From contig JAXGYO010000002.1 of the NCBI GenBank assembly GCA_040772225.1, positions 1-64,000 on the forward strand: 64,000 nucleotides of DNA, in the 5' to 3' direction. The stretch comes from JAAYED01 sp040772225 (lineage in GTDB: Bacteria; Chloroflexota; Anaerolineae; UBA1429). Under the pieces are notes generated by a model. It saw only the letters and a program-made list of their open reading frames with translations, made no database searches and was not told where the DNA came from. How positions within the stretch are numbered: the first letter of the stretch is position 1; each line of letters begins with the position of its first letter. This document shows positions 26,235 to 35,316 of this stretch, piece by piece. The position numbers and the translations under genes were made by a program.

Positions 26235-26837
26235 ATGAAGAACAGTGCTGGGCGCACTGCCCGCATTCTCGGGATCGCACTGATCCTGGTGCTGGCGGCC
26301 GGCCTGCTTGCGGGTTGCGACTATGTGCGGCCGCTGATCCAGGGGCTGCCTTTCCTCGCGCCTGAGCCAACTGCGACGCCGCCAGACCCGACGGCGACCC
26401 CGTTACCGTCCGTCACACCGGAGGTGGTGGCCGGCAATACGCCAGCACCCGTGACACCAGAACCCGAGGCGGAGACCGAGCCAACTGCCACGCTCATGAC
26501 CGGGGTGCTGGACTCGCGCTATGTCCGCGACCTGTCCATCCCGGATGGTACAGTGATGACTCCGGGGCAGGAGTTCACCAAGTCATGGGAGATCGAGAAC
26601 AGCGGCGAGGTGCCGTGGCCACAGGGCACGGAGCTGCGCCGAGTCGAGGGGTCAGCCATGGGGCCCATCGAGAGCGTGACGCTGAATGAGCGGGCGGCGG
26701 GCGAGCGGGCGGAGGTCTCTGTGGACCTTGAGGCCCCCGCTGAACCCGGCACCCACCGCTCGTACTGGCAACTGTGCCTGGGGGACACATGTTTCGGCAG
26801 CAGGTTCTTTGTGGAGATTGTGGTGCAGAGCGAATAA
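26235..26837 (+). CDS. Lipoprotein with NBR1-like Ig domain
   Basis: Surface lipoprotein of 200 residues. ATG 26235 follows GAGGAGG. Signal peptide with lipobox LLAGC, Thr/Pro linker (EPTATPPDPTATPLPSVTP), then residues about 95-198 matching the NBR1 central-domain fold: DLSIPDGTVMTPGQEFTKSW, EIENSGEVPWPQGTEL, and APAEPGTHRSYWQLCLGD. This domain type is frequent in secreted proteins of Chloroflexota. Likely binds another protein or polymer outside the cell; partner unknown. It begins about 30 nt after the GH43 gene and may be cotranscribed. Confidence 0.85.
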   Translation: MKNSAGRTARILGIALILVLAAGLLAGCDYVRPLIQGLPFLAPEPTATPPDPTATPLPSVTPEVVAGNTPAPVTPEPEAETEPTATLMTGVLDSRYVRDLSIPDGTVMTPGQEFTKSWEIENSGEVPWPQGTELRRVEGSAMGPIESVTLNERAAGERAEVSVDLEAPAEPGTHRSYWQLCLGDTCFGSRFFVEIVVQSE

Positions 26838-26852
26838 ACTTGAGGCTGACAA

Positions 26853-26885
26853 AGCGCCCCGCGGACAGGTGATCTGCGGGGCGCT
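26853..26885. terminator. Bidirectional terminator hairpin
   Basis: AGCGCCCCGC (26853-26862) with GCGGGGCGCT (26876-26885), between convergent genes. Confidence 0.75.
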
Positions 26886-26906
26886 TGCTCTTGCTCAGAT
26901 CGCATT

Positions 26907-27710
26907 CTAGAACAGGCCGGTCAACCAGACGAGGACCAGACCCAGGTACTCGTTGATGGCCCGTTCCGTGGTCCAGAGTGCTGCGCCGTTAGGGTATAAC
27001 GACTCGGCACTAAAGGCCTCTTTGCTGAACAGACCGTACAAGCCCGTGGTGTAGTCGGTAGGGGCGGGTATGGCGCGCACGAGCCCCTCCTGCTGAAAGA
27101 GGGCCATTGTTCGGGGCATGTGCGCGGCAGACGTCACGATTAGAAAAGGGTCCGTGCCCAGCATCTCGGCGAGGATGCGCGCTTGATCATCGGTATCCAG
27201 CGAGGCACGCTCTATGATGATATCCTCCGGCGAAACGCCGAACTCGGTCACAAAGCGCCAGTTGGTGAGAGTCTCAACCGGCGCTTCCGGGTCGCATCCG
27301 TTGCCGCCAGAGAGTATCAGAGTGCAGTCAGGGCACGCCTTGTACAGCCGCACGCCTTCCACAAGCCGCGCCAGCGGGAATCCGCCCACCTGTCGCGTAA
27401 CCGGCTGATCCTCAAAGCCTACGGTGCACCCGGCAAAGACCACAATGGTCTGTACAGTGTCCCAGTCGACGCCAGCCAACTCGCCGGAACCGAGGGCCGG
27501 ATACCGGCTCTCGAGCGGCCGCATGATCGCCTGGCTAAATGCCGAACTCGAAAGGACGGCCAGCAATACCAGGCCCCCGACCAGCAGCGTGTACGCCCAC
27601 TTGCGATGACGGTTGCGCCAGGCGAGGATCAGACCGCTCAGCAGGAGCAAAATGCTGAGCGGTACCGGGAACAGCAAGCGCGACACGGCCTTTTTCAGGA
27701 CAAAGAGCAT
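26907..27710 (-). CDS. YdcF/ElyC/SanA-like membrane protein (DUF218)
   Basis: Envelope-related protein of 267 residues. Two N-terminal membrane helices (PLSILLLLSGLILAW and YTLLVGGLVLLAVLSSSAF) are followed by the DUF218 domain: IVVFAGCTVG, RLVEGVRLYKACPDCTLILS, GG-N, IIIERASLDTDDQARILAEML and FLIVTSAAHMPRTMALFQQEG. The layout fits ElyC (peptidoglycan/ECA lipid carrier homeostasis in E. coli) but the role here is unproven. It follows the DegV gene by 18 nt on the same strand. Confidence 0.85.
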   Translation of the reverse strand: MLFVLKKAVSRLLFPVPLSILLLLSGLILAWRNRHRKWAYTLLVGGLVLLAVLSSSAFSQAIMRPLESRYPALGSGELAGVDWDTVQTIVVFAGCTVGFEDQPVTRQVGGFPLARLVEGVRLYKACPDCTLILSGGNGCDPEAPVETLTNWRFVTEFGVSPEDIIIERASLDTDDQARILAEMLGTDPFLIVTSAAHMPRTMALFQQEGLVRAIPAPTDYTTGLYGLFSKEAFSAESLYPNGAALWTTERAINEYLGLVLVWLTGLF

Positions 27711-27728
27711 GAGACAACCTCGGCATGG

Positions 27729-28580
27729 TCAGGTGCGGAGCAAGACTGCCACAATTGTACCATCGCCGGTGTGGACGGAAAGCCCGGGGCCGAGAGGGAC
27801 CACCAGGGGCTCAGCGGGCAAGGCCAGCCTCTCCTGCAGCTGGGCACCAAACGCCAACGCCTCATCGCGGGCATTGACATGCACCAGCGCCCAGCGATCG
27901 ACACCGCGATCTCCCGCATCTTGAACGCATAGCTCCACCATGCGTCCCCAGGCGTGCTTGCGCGTGCGGACCCTTTCGAGGAGGTCGAGCTTGCCGTCGC
28001 GCATGGTCAGGATAGGGCGAATGTTGAGCAGCGCCGCCATGCTGGCAGTAAACTGGGGGACGCGCCCTCCCATAGCCAGGTACTTGAGCGTGCTCAGAGC
28101 GCCGTACAGGACGGCTCGCTCGCGCGTCGCGACAGCGGTCTCGATGATGGCATCGAGTGGCGCGCCCTCTGCAGCTGCCTCTGCTGCCGCAAGCGCCATG
28201 TATCCCTGCACCATGGACACGGCCAGGGTATCCACTGCCGTGACGCGCTCTGGATCTATGAGGGTGCATGCATCCTGCGCGGCCGCGTAGGTGGCGCTGA
28301 TGGCGCTGCTGACGCAAAAGCAGATCACGTGGTCGGCCCCACCTGACAGCGCCTGTTCATAGGCCTGGCAAAAGGCGCCCGGCGAGGGGGCGGCGGTGGT
28401 GGGCAGACGGTTCTCAAGACGGATGCGGTCAAACAGCGCGGCATCGGCGATATCGAGATCCGCACGGAGCGACTCCTGACCGAATTGGATGCCGATGGGC
28501 ACCAGATGGATACCGTGTTTGTCCGCGATCTCGGCGGGCAGGCTGGAATCAGTATCGGTGACGATGGCATAGCGGGGCAT
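27729..28580 (-). CDS. DegV family fatty-acid-binding protein
   Basis: Binds a long-chain fatty acid; family members deliver fatty acids to fatty acid kinase in other phyla. ATG 28580 follows AGGAGGTGCC. The 283 residues begin AIVTDTDSSLPAEIADKHGI (DegV opening), then LPTTAAPSPGAFCQAYEQAL with the ligand-contacting TxxPSP motif, ICFCVSSAISATYAAAQDA, and LKYLAMGGRV. Upstream of the YdcF-like gene in a likely two-gene operon. Confidence 0.92.
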   Translation of the reverse strand: MPRYAIVTDTDSSLPAEIADKHGIHLVPIGIQFGQESLRADLDIADAALFDRIRLENRLPTTAAPSPGAFCQAYEQALSGGADHVICFCVSSAISATYAAAQDACTLIDPERVTAVDTLAVSMVQGYMALAAAEAAAEGAPLDAIIETAVATRERAVLYGALSTLKYLAMGGRVPQFTASMAALLNIRPILTMRDGKLDLLERVRTRKHAWGRMVELCVQDAGDRGVDRWALVHVNARDEALAFGAQLQERLALPAEPLVVPLGPGLSVHTGDGTIVAVLLRT

Positions 28581-28728
28581 GGCACCTCCTGTGTGCGAGA
28601 CTCACAAATTCGCAGGCAACCCTTCAGTGTCAAACACGCCAAGCGTCCGGGAGATACGCATACTGCCCCAGGGAACAGGGCCCGCCTACGCGGTGTGGCG
28701 CGCCCTGTGGGTGAGGAAACAACCGGCT

Positions 28729-31470
28729 TTACGACGGCTTGCTCCGACGCTGGACCAATTTGCGGAGTTCGTCGACGACAAACACGGAGCAGGAAACGCC
28801 GATCACCCGCCCCCAATCCGCGAGCGCTAGAGGCTGTGTCCCAAGCGCCGTCTGGAGGATCGGCAGCTGATTCGCCAGTATCTGCAGCAACAGGGACAGC
28901 GCCATGGCGCCAAGCAGCCAGCGATTGGTGAACAGCCCAATCTGGAAGACGGACTTGGTTCTTGACCGCACATTCAGTGCGTTAAAGAACTGGAACATAG
29001 CCAGTGTGGTAAAGGCCATCGTCTGCGCGTGCACCAGGCCATTGGCACGATAGTCCACGGAAAAGTTCCACAGGGTGCCGGCCGCCATCAAGATGCCTAT
29101 GATGACCATGTTGCGCACCATATCGCGATCGACGATGCCCGTGTCGGGCTTGCGAGGCGCCTCGTCCATCACGTCATCTTCCTTCGGCTCCATCGCGATG
29201 GTGATATCCAGGATGCCGTCAGTGACCAGGTTGACCCACAGAATCTGAATGGCGGTGATGATAGACACGCCCTTGGGGAAGATAAGCAGCGACGTGATGA
29301 TCGTCAGCGCTTCACCAACGTTGGTGGACAGCAGAAACTTGACCACTTTGCGCAAGTTCTGAAAGACAGCCCGGCCCTCTTCGATCGCGGCAACGATGCT
29401 TGAAAAGTTGTCATCGGTAAGGACCATGTCAGCGGTCTCTTTGGTGACATCGGTACCGGTGATCCCCATCGCGACACCTACCTCGGCAGCGCGCAGGGCA
29501 GGTGCGTCATTCACGCCGTCTCCAGTCATGGCGACCACATGGCCTCGGCGCTGCAGGGCGCCGACCAGGCGGTGCTTGTGAGCTGGTGACACGCGGGCAA
29601 AGACGCGTGTGGACTCCAGGGCGGCATCGAGGCTCTCATCGTCCAACTCCTCGAGTTCCTCGCCAGAGAGAACGGTTTGTCCGGCCGCCAGGATGCCGAT
29701 CTCGGCACCCACGGCCCGCGCCGTGTGTACGTGGTCACCGGTGGCCATGATCACCTGAATGCCCGCGCGCTGGCACTGGGCCACCGATTCGCTGACCTCA
29801 GGCCGGGGCGGGTCCATCATGCCCACCAGTCCAAGGAACGTAAGCACCCGTTCGCCCTGTTCCAGGCGCTCCTTGAAAGACGCGATCTCGTCGCGGGGGA
29901 TCTCGGCCCATGCCAGCCCCAGCACCCGCAGGGCATCGCGCGCCATCGCCTCGCTCGCCGCCAGGATGCTATCGTCGTGTCCCTCAAGCGTGGTACGGCA
30001 GTCCCGCGCCTGGATGGCGTGGCTCATCCCGAGCAAGCGCTCTGGAGCACCTTTGACGTAGACGAGAACGTTATCCGTCTCGGGCTGTGAGTGAAAGGTC
30101 GCCATGTAGCGGGTGTGCGAGTCGAATGGGATTTCGTCGATGCGACGATGGCGCTGCACCAGTCGGGAGCGCTCCAGCCCTGCTTTGGCCGCCAGCACGA
30201 TGAGCGCAGCCTCGGTTGGGTCGCCGTGGACTTTGTGAGTGGTCTGCGAACCATCGTCGACACTGCCAAGCATGTCCACCTGGGCATCGTTGCAGAGCAT
30301 GCCGATCTCAAGTGCGCGTCCCAGGCAAACGTCGGCTGCCGGATCGAGAATGACCTCTCCGTCAATCGCAAAGCTGCCCTGGGGGTGCCAGCCTGCGCCG
30401 CTAACATCGATGGTGCGCTCATCCAGGTACAGGCGCTGAACAGTCATCTCGTTAGTCGTAAGAGTCCCCGTCTTGTCTGAGACAATGACCGTTGCAGCAC
30501 CCAGTGTGTCGACAGCGCGCAGACGTCGGATGATCGCGTTGCGCTCGGCCATGCGGTTTACGCCGACCGCCATGGTGATCGTCATCACGGCGGGAAGCCC
30601 CTCCGGGATGGCTGAGACGGCCGAGGCCAGGGCCAGCATGAACATGCTCTGGAGCTCAAAGCCGCGCAACAGGCCGACCACAAAGGTCGTTGTACTCAGG
30701 CCCAGAGCCAGATAGGCCATGTACTTGCTCAGTCGGCCCATCTGCTGCTGCAATGGGCCCTCGCCTTTCTCGGTCTCTTGGAGCAGCGTCGCGATGCGCC
30801 CAATCTCGGTGTTCGAGCCAGTGCCGATGGCCACGGCCAGGCCGCGCCCGCGTGTGATGGCGGTGGCAGCATAGACAAGGTTGGTGCGATCGGCCACGCC
30901 AGCATGCTCATCGACGATATCGAGGTCTTTGTCCGCCGAGACCGATTCGCCCGTGAGCATGGCCTCATCTATCTCCAGGTTGACTGCCTCGATCAAGCGT
31001 CCGTCCGCGGGAATCTTGCCCCCAGTGGAGAGCACCAGAATATCGCCAGGGACCACTTGTGTGGCAGGGATCTGCAGTGACTTGCTGACGCCGTCGACGA
31101 TACGGCGCACGGTGGCCTCGGGCGCCGAGTGCTCCTGAAGCGCGCGCAGGGCCTGCTCCGCCTGGTTCTCCTGCACAAAGCCGATAATGGCGTTAACCAG
31201 GATGATCACGGCAATCACGATGGCGTCAGTTTCGTGGCCGCCCAGCACCGACATGAGTGCGGCAAAGACCAGGACGTAAACAAAGGGGTTACGGAATTGC
31301 TCAAGGAAAAGCGTCAGGGGACTGATCTGTTCCTCTTGCTGAATCTCGTTAGGACCGTACTCCTCGAGGCGCCGGGCGGCCTCTTCTGCGGTCAGGCCGT
31401 TGCGATGGGACCGGAGCGCCTCGAGCGCCTCATCGGGCGTGAGGGTGTGGATGGGATGCTCTTTCGTCAT
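28729..31470 (-). CDS. P-type cation ATPase, P2A Ca2+-ATPase-like
   Basis: ATP-driven cation pump in the cytoplasmic membrane, probably Ca2+. ATG 31470 (MTKEHPIHTL) follows GGAG by 5 nt; an ATG 13 codons upstream is in frame but less well placed. The 913 residues hold the N-terminal cation ATPase domain, TGES (residues 173-176, actuator), PEGLP (289-293, in the PEGL form of Ca2+ pumps), the phosphorylation site DKTGTLT (Asp332), and the hinge MTGDGVNDAPAL. About ten membrane segments are visible, six of them in the C-terminal third. Monocistronic on the minus strand. Confidence 0.92.
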   Translation of the reverse strand: MTKEHPIHTLTPDEALEALRSHRNGLTAEEAARRLEEYGPNEIQQEEQISPLTLFLEQFRNPFVYVLVFAALMSVLGGHETDAIVIAVIILVNAIIGFVQENQAEQALRALQEHSAPEATVRRIVDGVSKSLQIPATQVVPGDILVLSTGGKIPADGRLIEAVNLEIDEAMLTGESVSADKDLDIVDEHAGVADRTNLVYAATAITRGRGLAVAIGTGSNTEIGRIATLLQETEKGEGPLQQQMGRLSKYMAYLALGLSTTTFVVGLLRGFELQSMFMLALASAVSAIPEGLPAVMTITMAVGVNRMAERNAIIRRLRAVDTLGAATVIVSDKTGTLTTNEMTVQRLYLDERTIDVSGAGWHPQGSFAIDGEVILDPAADVCLGRALEIGMLCNDAQVDMLGSVDDGSQTTHKVHGDPTEAALIVLAAKAGLERSRLVQRHRRIDEIPFDSHTRYMATFHSQPETDNVLVYVKGAPERLLGMSHAIQARDCRTTLEGHDDSILAASEAMARDALRVLGLAWAEIPRDEIASFKERLEQGERVLTFLGLVGMMDPPRPEVSESVAQCQRAGIQVIMATGDHVHTARAVGAEIGILAAGQTVLSGEELEELDDESLDAALESTRVFARVSPAHKHRLVGALQRRGHVVAMTGDGVNDAPALRAAEVGVAMGITGTDVTKETADMVLTDDNFSSIVAAIEEGRAVFQNLRKVVKFLLSTNVGEALTIITSLLIFPKGVSIITAIQILWVNLVTDGILDITIAMEPKEDDVMDEAPRKPDTGIVDRDMVRNMVIIGILMAAGTLWNFSVDYRANGLVHAQTMAFTTLAMFQFFNALNVRSRTKSVFQIGLFTNRWLLGAMALSLLLQILANQLPILQTALGTQPLALADWGRVIGVSCSVFVVDELRKLVQRRSKPS

Positions 31471-31693
31471 AGGGGCTCCTCTCTGGCTGGACGCTCCGGG
31501 GGGTTTCATCCCTTCGAAGAGAGCGTCAGGAAGGTCAAGCGGTGAGCCAATGAGCCGGAAGGTTGTGCCTCAATACCGCGGCCCTTGACCCGTAGTGTAT
31601 TCGGAGGCTCAATGTAACAGTATATCATACAGACACGACCTGGCCAAGAAAGCGTAGCGCCCGCCAGACTGCCTTCCGCAAGACCTCGAGGCA

Positions 31694-32965
31694 TCACTGA
31701 GGGCTGCTGCCAGAACCATTTCCGGAGGACATCGGTGCACTCTCAATTTCCTCGAGCACCAGTACATAACGACCGGGAAAGGGGCGGCGAGGCTCATCGG
31801 GCTGGCGCCCCGAGCAAAAGAGAACCAGAAGAGAGGTACCGGGCCTCGCGATGGGATCCATAGTCAGGCTCAGTTCCATGGCGCGATACTGGTACTCGGC
31901 GACATCGTTCGCTGACATTCGTAGGGCCTGCACGACCTCAAAGCGTGCCACTTTTCCAGCGCGCTCGAACGCAAACTCTGTCCCGAGGAGCCTGTCGAGG
32001 TTCTCTTGAATCGTGTCCAGATCGTAGGTACTGTGCAGGGGACCCTCAATAAGCTGCCGGAGAGGCTCCGCCTCCAGTTCTCTGCCCGAGCTGAGCGTGC
32101 CGTCGTGGATGCTCAGCACAAAGGTGCCCGATAGGGTCTCGGGGTAGGCGTACAGCTGGTGATCGTACTCGGTGATAAAGCGCCGGTAGTTTTCTCCCCA
32201 CTGATCGGCCATCAGGACCTCGAGATCGCGAAAGCGAACCCACTGTTCAGAATCAAAGCTGACGGGGTAGGCCAGCGTCAGGGGCTCGGGCGCATCAAAA
32301 GCGATGCCTCCGCGCAAGTAGCGTGGCACAGGCGTCTCTGTGGGTACCGGTGTCGCAGTCGCTGACAGGGTAGACTGACCGGTCGGGCCTGGTGACGGCA
32401 CCGGGCTGGCCGACGCGGCGTCTGGTGACGGCTCGCTCTCTGGGGAACTGGCCACTTGGTTCGGGCGTGGTGCGCCATCGATGGGAATCCATAGCGGCTC
32501 ATCGACGCGAATCAGGTCAGGATTGCTCAGCCCATTGGCCTCCATGATCGCCTGCTCGGTTACGTCATACCTGGCGGCCAGGGCCCCCAGCACATCTCCA
32601 GAAGCGACAATATGCCACAATCCGGGATAGCCCACAGGCGTTGCGGTGGGTGCAGAGGTCAGGACAGGGGTAGGCGAGGGCGCGCTACTGGGCAGCGCGG
32701 TGGGCGTCGGGATCGGCGTGGCGATGAGCCTTCCGGTCGCAGGGTCGGTGCGGCCGGGCCGAGCCGCCGACGACCAGAGCGCGTCCGAGGCAAATGAAAC
32801 GTCGTAAGGGACTCTTACGACGTCGGAGGCGACGGCCGGGAAGAGGAGCAGTAGCCAGAGATACAGGAGCGCACGTTCCAGGGCGAAAGCTGTGCCGCGC
32901 CGTGGTGGGCGGAGGCGAATTGTGCCGGAGAGGCGCTCGCTTCTGAGAGATGATAGCCATCGCAT
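31694..32965 (-). CDS. Membrane-anchored LysM-domain protein
   Basis: Cell-wall-associated protein of 423 residues if started at ATG 32965 (MRWLSSLRSERLSG). One membrane anchor (residues about 28-50), a Thr/Pro/Ser linker, a LysM domain at about 117-160 (WHIVASGDVLGALAARYDV ... LIRVDEPLWIP), a second low-complexity linker and a C-terminal domain of about 170 residues (YLRGGIAFDAPEPLTLAYPV onward) that I do not recognise. LysM binds peptidoglycan. The longer frame to 33094 overlaps the next gene and is rejected. TATACT sits 7 nt before the ATG, so the mRNA may be leaderless. Confidence 0.8.
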   Translation of the reverse strand: MRWLSSLRSERLSGTIRLRPPRRGTAFALERALLYLWLLLLFPAVASDVVRVPYDVSFASDALWSSAARPGRTDPATGRLIATPIPTPTALPSSAPSPTPVLTSAPTATPVGYPGLWHIVASGDVLGALAARYDVTEQAIMEANGLSNPDLIRVDEPLWIPIDGAPRPNQVASSPESEPSPDAASASPVPSPGPTGQSTLSATATPVPTETPVPRYLRGGIAFDAPEPLTLAYPVSFDSEQWVRFRDLEVLMADQWGENYRRFITEYDHQLYAYPETLSGTFVLSIHDGTLSSGRELEAEPLRQLIEGPLHSTYDLDTIQENLDRLLGTEFAFERAGKVARFEVVQALRMSANDVAEYQYRAMELSLTMDPIARPGTSLLVLFCSGRQPDEPRRPFPGRYVLVLEEIESAPMSSGNGSGSSPQ

Positions 32966-32972
32966 GTCACAG

Positions 32973-32978
32973 AGTATA
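32973..32978 (-). promoter_or_regulatory. -10 box suggesting a leaderless transcript
   Basis: TATACT on the minus strand (32978 to 32973) is separated from ATG 32965 by 7 nt. The -35 is weak (TTGGTC-like, 18 nt upstream). Confidence 0.4.
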
Positions 32979-33053
32979 CTTGATGTATCACAGTGGACCA
33001 ACGAAGACCGGCCGGATAGTCTCCCCCACCCGGCCGGTATCGCGGCAAGCGCC

Positions 33054-34079
33054 CTAGGCGACGTTCTTTCGGCGCAGCCAGGCGGCGGCTCCACCCGCCA
33101 TCGCGAGTAGCGCAGACGTCACAGCACCGAGGCCACCGCTACCTGCTCCGGCGGCTCCCGTTTCAGGGAGTACGGGATACTCTGGCTCCGGCGTGGCGGT
33201 GGGCGGCACCTCGGTCGGAGGCACCTCTGTCGGCGGGACACCCGTGGCAGGGACTTGCGTCGGCGGAACGTCCGTGTTGGTCGGCGTCGGCTCCTCCAGC
33301 GTCGCTATTGCGGTCGGCTCCTCCAGCGTCGCTATTGCGGTAGGCTCCTCCAGGGTCGCTGTTGCGGTAGGCTCCTCGAGCGTCGCTGTTGCGGTAGGCT
33401 CCTCCATCGTCGCTGTTGGGGGCGGCTCCTCGTTGGGTGCGATATACAGATAAAGGGTGTCCGGCTTGTAGCACTGCGCTGGCGCATATTCCTGGCAATC
33501 CGTGGGGCGCCCGGTGCACAGCGGGTCGTCGCCTGGCTCCGTATCCCATGGGATGACGATGTTGGCCAGCGTGATCTCCGTGCCGCAATCCAGACTCTCT
33601 CCACCCAGTGGCAGGGCGAATCTGTAGGTACTTTCGCCCGCTGATACCGGAGATGCGAGGCATGGATAGATCTGTTCGATGTAAACGGGATCGACGGTGT
33701 CCTCGACATCCTCATCGATATAGAGGTCAGCTACGAATGAGAAAAAGTACCTTCCGGTGCCAGTCCCGTTGCTGATCGTCACCTCCACCCATGGATTCTC
33801 CAGGGTTCCATCTTCCGGGCACTGGGTGATGGGATTGCCGTCGCTGTCTACGATCTTGACACTCGTAATAGCGACATCGTTAGCCGTACAGTTCCACTGA
33901 CAGCCAGGAAACGTGCCGGGAGGACCCAGAGGAATCACCTCTGAAGGCACCTCGTCTTCGGCCGAAATGGCAACCCCCGTTGCCATAACCAGCACACCAA
34001 GGACAATGAGCCAGACGCTCAGCTTGGACAAGACGGATGAAGGGCCGCGCGCTGTGAGCAGTCGATGTGTTTCTCGCAT
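33054..34079 (-). CDS. LPXTG-anchored surface protein with tandem Thr/Glu-rich repeats
   Basis: Predicted sortase substrate of 341 residues. ATG 34079 follows AAGGAGTG. N-terminal signal (LSVWLIVLGVLVMATGVAISA), a mature domain with paired cysteines (ITQCPEDGTLENPWVEVTIS, YPCLASPVSAGESTYRFALP), repeats of TATATLEEP and TAIATLEEP, then Pro/Thr spacer and a full sorting signal: LPETG, hydrophobic stretch and RRKNVA. No sortase gene is in the window. Supports a monoderm cell envelope. Confidence 0.88.
   Translation of the reverse strand: MRETHRLLTARGPSSVLSKLSVWLIVLGVLVMATGVAISAEDEVPSEVIPLGPPGTFPGCQWNCTANDVAITSVKIVDSDGNPITQCPEDGTLENPWVEVTISNGTGTGRYFFSFVADLYIDEDVEDTVDPVYIEQIYPCLASPVSAGESTYRFALPLGGESLDCGTEITLANIVIPWDTEPGDDPLCTGRPTDCQEYAPAQCYKPDTLYLYIAPNEEPPPTATMEEPTATATLEEPTATATLEEPTAIATLEEPTAIATLEEPTPTNTDVPPTQVPATGVPPTEVPPTEVPPTATPEPEYPVLPETGAAGAGSGGLGAVTSALLAMAGGAAAWLRRKNVA
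33289..33423. repeat. Five 27-bp coding tandem repeats
   Basis: Units start at 33289, 33316, 33343, 33370 and 33397 (consensus GGCTCCTCCAGCGTCGCTRT plus TGCGGTM), with a partial unit after. Each encodes nine residues of the surface protein stalk. Confidence 0.9.
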
Positions 34080-34344
34080 AGTTCACTCCTTCTTTACGCC
34101 ACTGACATGTAAGCCTCGTTCTTAGTTTACACGCAGAGCACAGCGGATTCAATAGGCTGGCGCTCCAATTTCCACGATTTGTTCATATTGACGAGTGTCC
34201 AGGTGGACTTGAGTCCTCGAAAGGACTCTGGTGTCGCTGGACAGTCGTCTACCGAGGCGATAGCATCAGAGCCTACGAGGCACAGCCGCTCAGCATGCGG
34301 CGCCAGGCATTGATCTACACTCACTGGTCAGGAGGTCAGTCGGC

Positions 34345-35229
34345 ATGAGCAGTGTCCCGGTTCGCGAGCTGGAGTTGAGCGCCTTTGAGCCCTATGGCAC
34401 CTTTACCCGGATGATCGACAATCCGCGCATCACTGCCGCATTGCCGCGGCCGGTGGTGTTTCGCTCGGAGATGATCCGGGTACCGCTGGCGGAGGCCACG
34501 ACAGCATCGTTCTCGATCTGCAGGGTGGCGCCGCGCGAGTTTGTGATCACCGGCGGCGAGTACCACAACAAGGCCAGTGAGGGGATCCTGCCGCTGGACG
34601 AGGTCATCCTCATCCACGTGGCGCCGCCGACGAACCCACGGATGGGCATCCCGGCGGATCAGTTCGAGTTGTTTCGCGTGCCCGTGGGCACGATGGTGGT
34701 GCTGCGACCCGGCGCCGGGCACGGCGCACCCTGTGCAGCAGGCGACAAGCCCGCCAACGGGGTGGTCAACACCTTTGTGGCCCTTTACGCGCAGGAACGC
34801 GGCATCCCCGATATCGGCCTGTTCTTTACGGTCAGCGCTGCGAGCATGCTCGCGATGCGCATCCTTGGCGGCCGCTTGCTGGACCGGTACGGGCTCAACA
34901 AGATACTCTACCCGGCGTATGCACTTGCGGGGATTGCGATGTTTCTAATGGCGGGCGCCTATGCCTTGCCACTGGTACTGTTCGCTTCGATGGTGCGCTC
35001 CTTTGGGCAAAGCGCCGCCCAGCCAGCGCTGCAGGCGACCTGCATTCGCAAACTGGGCCGCGACCGCAGCGGCGTGGCGACGAGCACGTATTTTGTGGGC
35101 GCAGACGTCGGCCAGGGGCTTGGCCCGATCATCGGCGGTGCGCTGTCCGAGGTCTGGGGATATGGCACGCTGTATGCGGGCACCGGCGCGATCCTGCTGA
35201 TCGCCATGGGGATCTATGCTCTCTATTGA
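34345..35229 (+). CDS. Chimeric ORF: ureidoglycolate lyase-like N half fused to C half of an MFS transporter
   Basis: ATG 34345 follows AGGAGGTC. Residues 1 to about 139 resemble the ureidoglycolate lyase-like cupin family (VRELELSAFEPYGTF, PVGTMVVLRPGAGHGAPCAA). From about residue 142 the sequence changes abruptly to the second six-helix half of a major facilitator transporter (NTFVALYAQERGIPDIGLFF, ILGGRLLDRYGLNKILYP, GVATSTYFVGADVGQGLGPIIGG). The first half of the MFS protein is absent. The junction is near 34762-34773. It is probably the scar of a deletion or an assembly join, and neither half is likely to work normally. Confidence 0.75.
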   Translation: MSSVPVRELELSAFEPYGTFTRMIDNPRITAALPRPVVFRSEMIRVPLAEATTASFSICRVAPREFVITGGEYHNKASEGILPLDEVILIHVAPPTNPRMGIPADQFELFRVPVGTMVVLRPGAGHGAPCAAGDKPANGVVNTFVALYAQERGIPDIGLFFTVSAASMLAMRILGGRLLDRYGLNKILYPAYALAGIAMFLMAGAYALPLVLFASMVRSFGQSAAQPALQATCIRKLGRDRSGVATSTYFVGADVGQGLGPIIGGALSEVWGYGTLYAGTGAILLIAMGIYALY

Positions 35230-35316
35230 CGCCTGTCGGCGAGGGCAAACTCGGAGGCAGAGGCTGAACCGGCGTGAACCGGGGCACACGCAGGGCCGCC
35301 ACGTCTAGGAAACGGC

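Noticed and set aside
33289..33423. CRISPR-like array
   Set aside because: 27-bp units are contiguous without spacers and encode a protein stalk.
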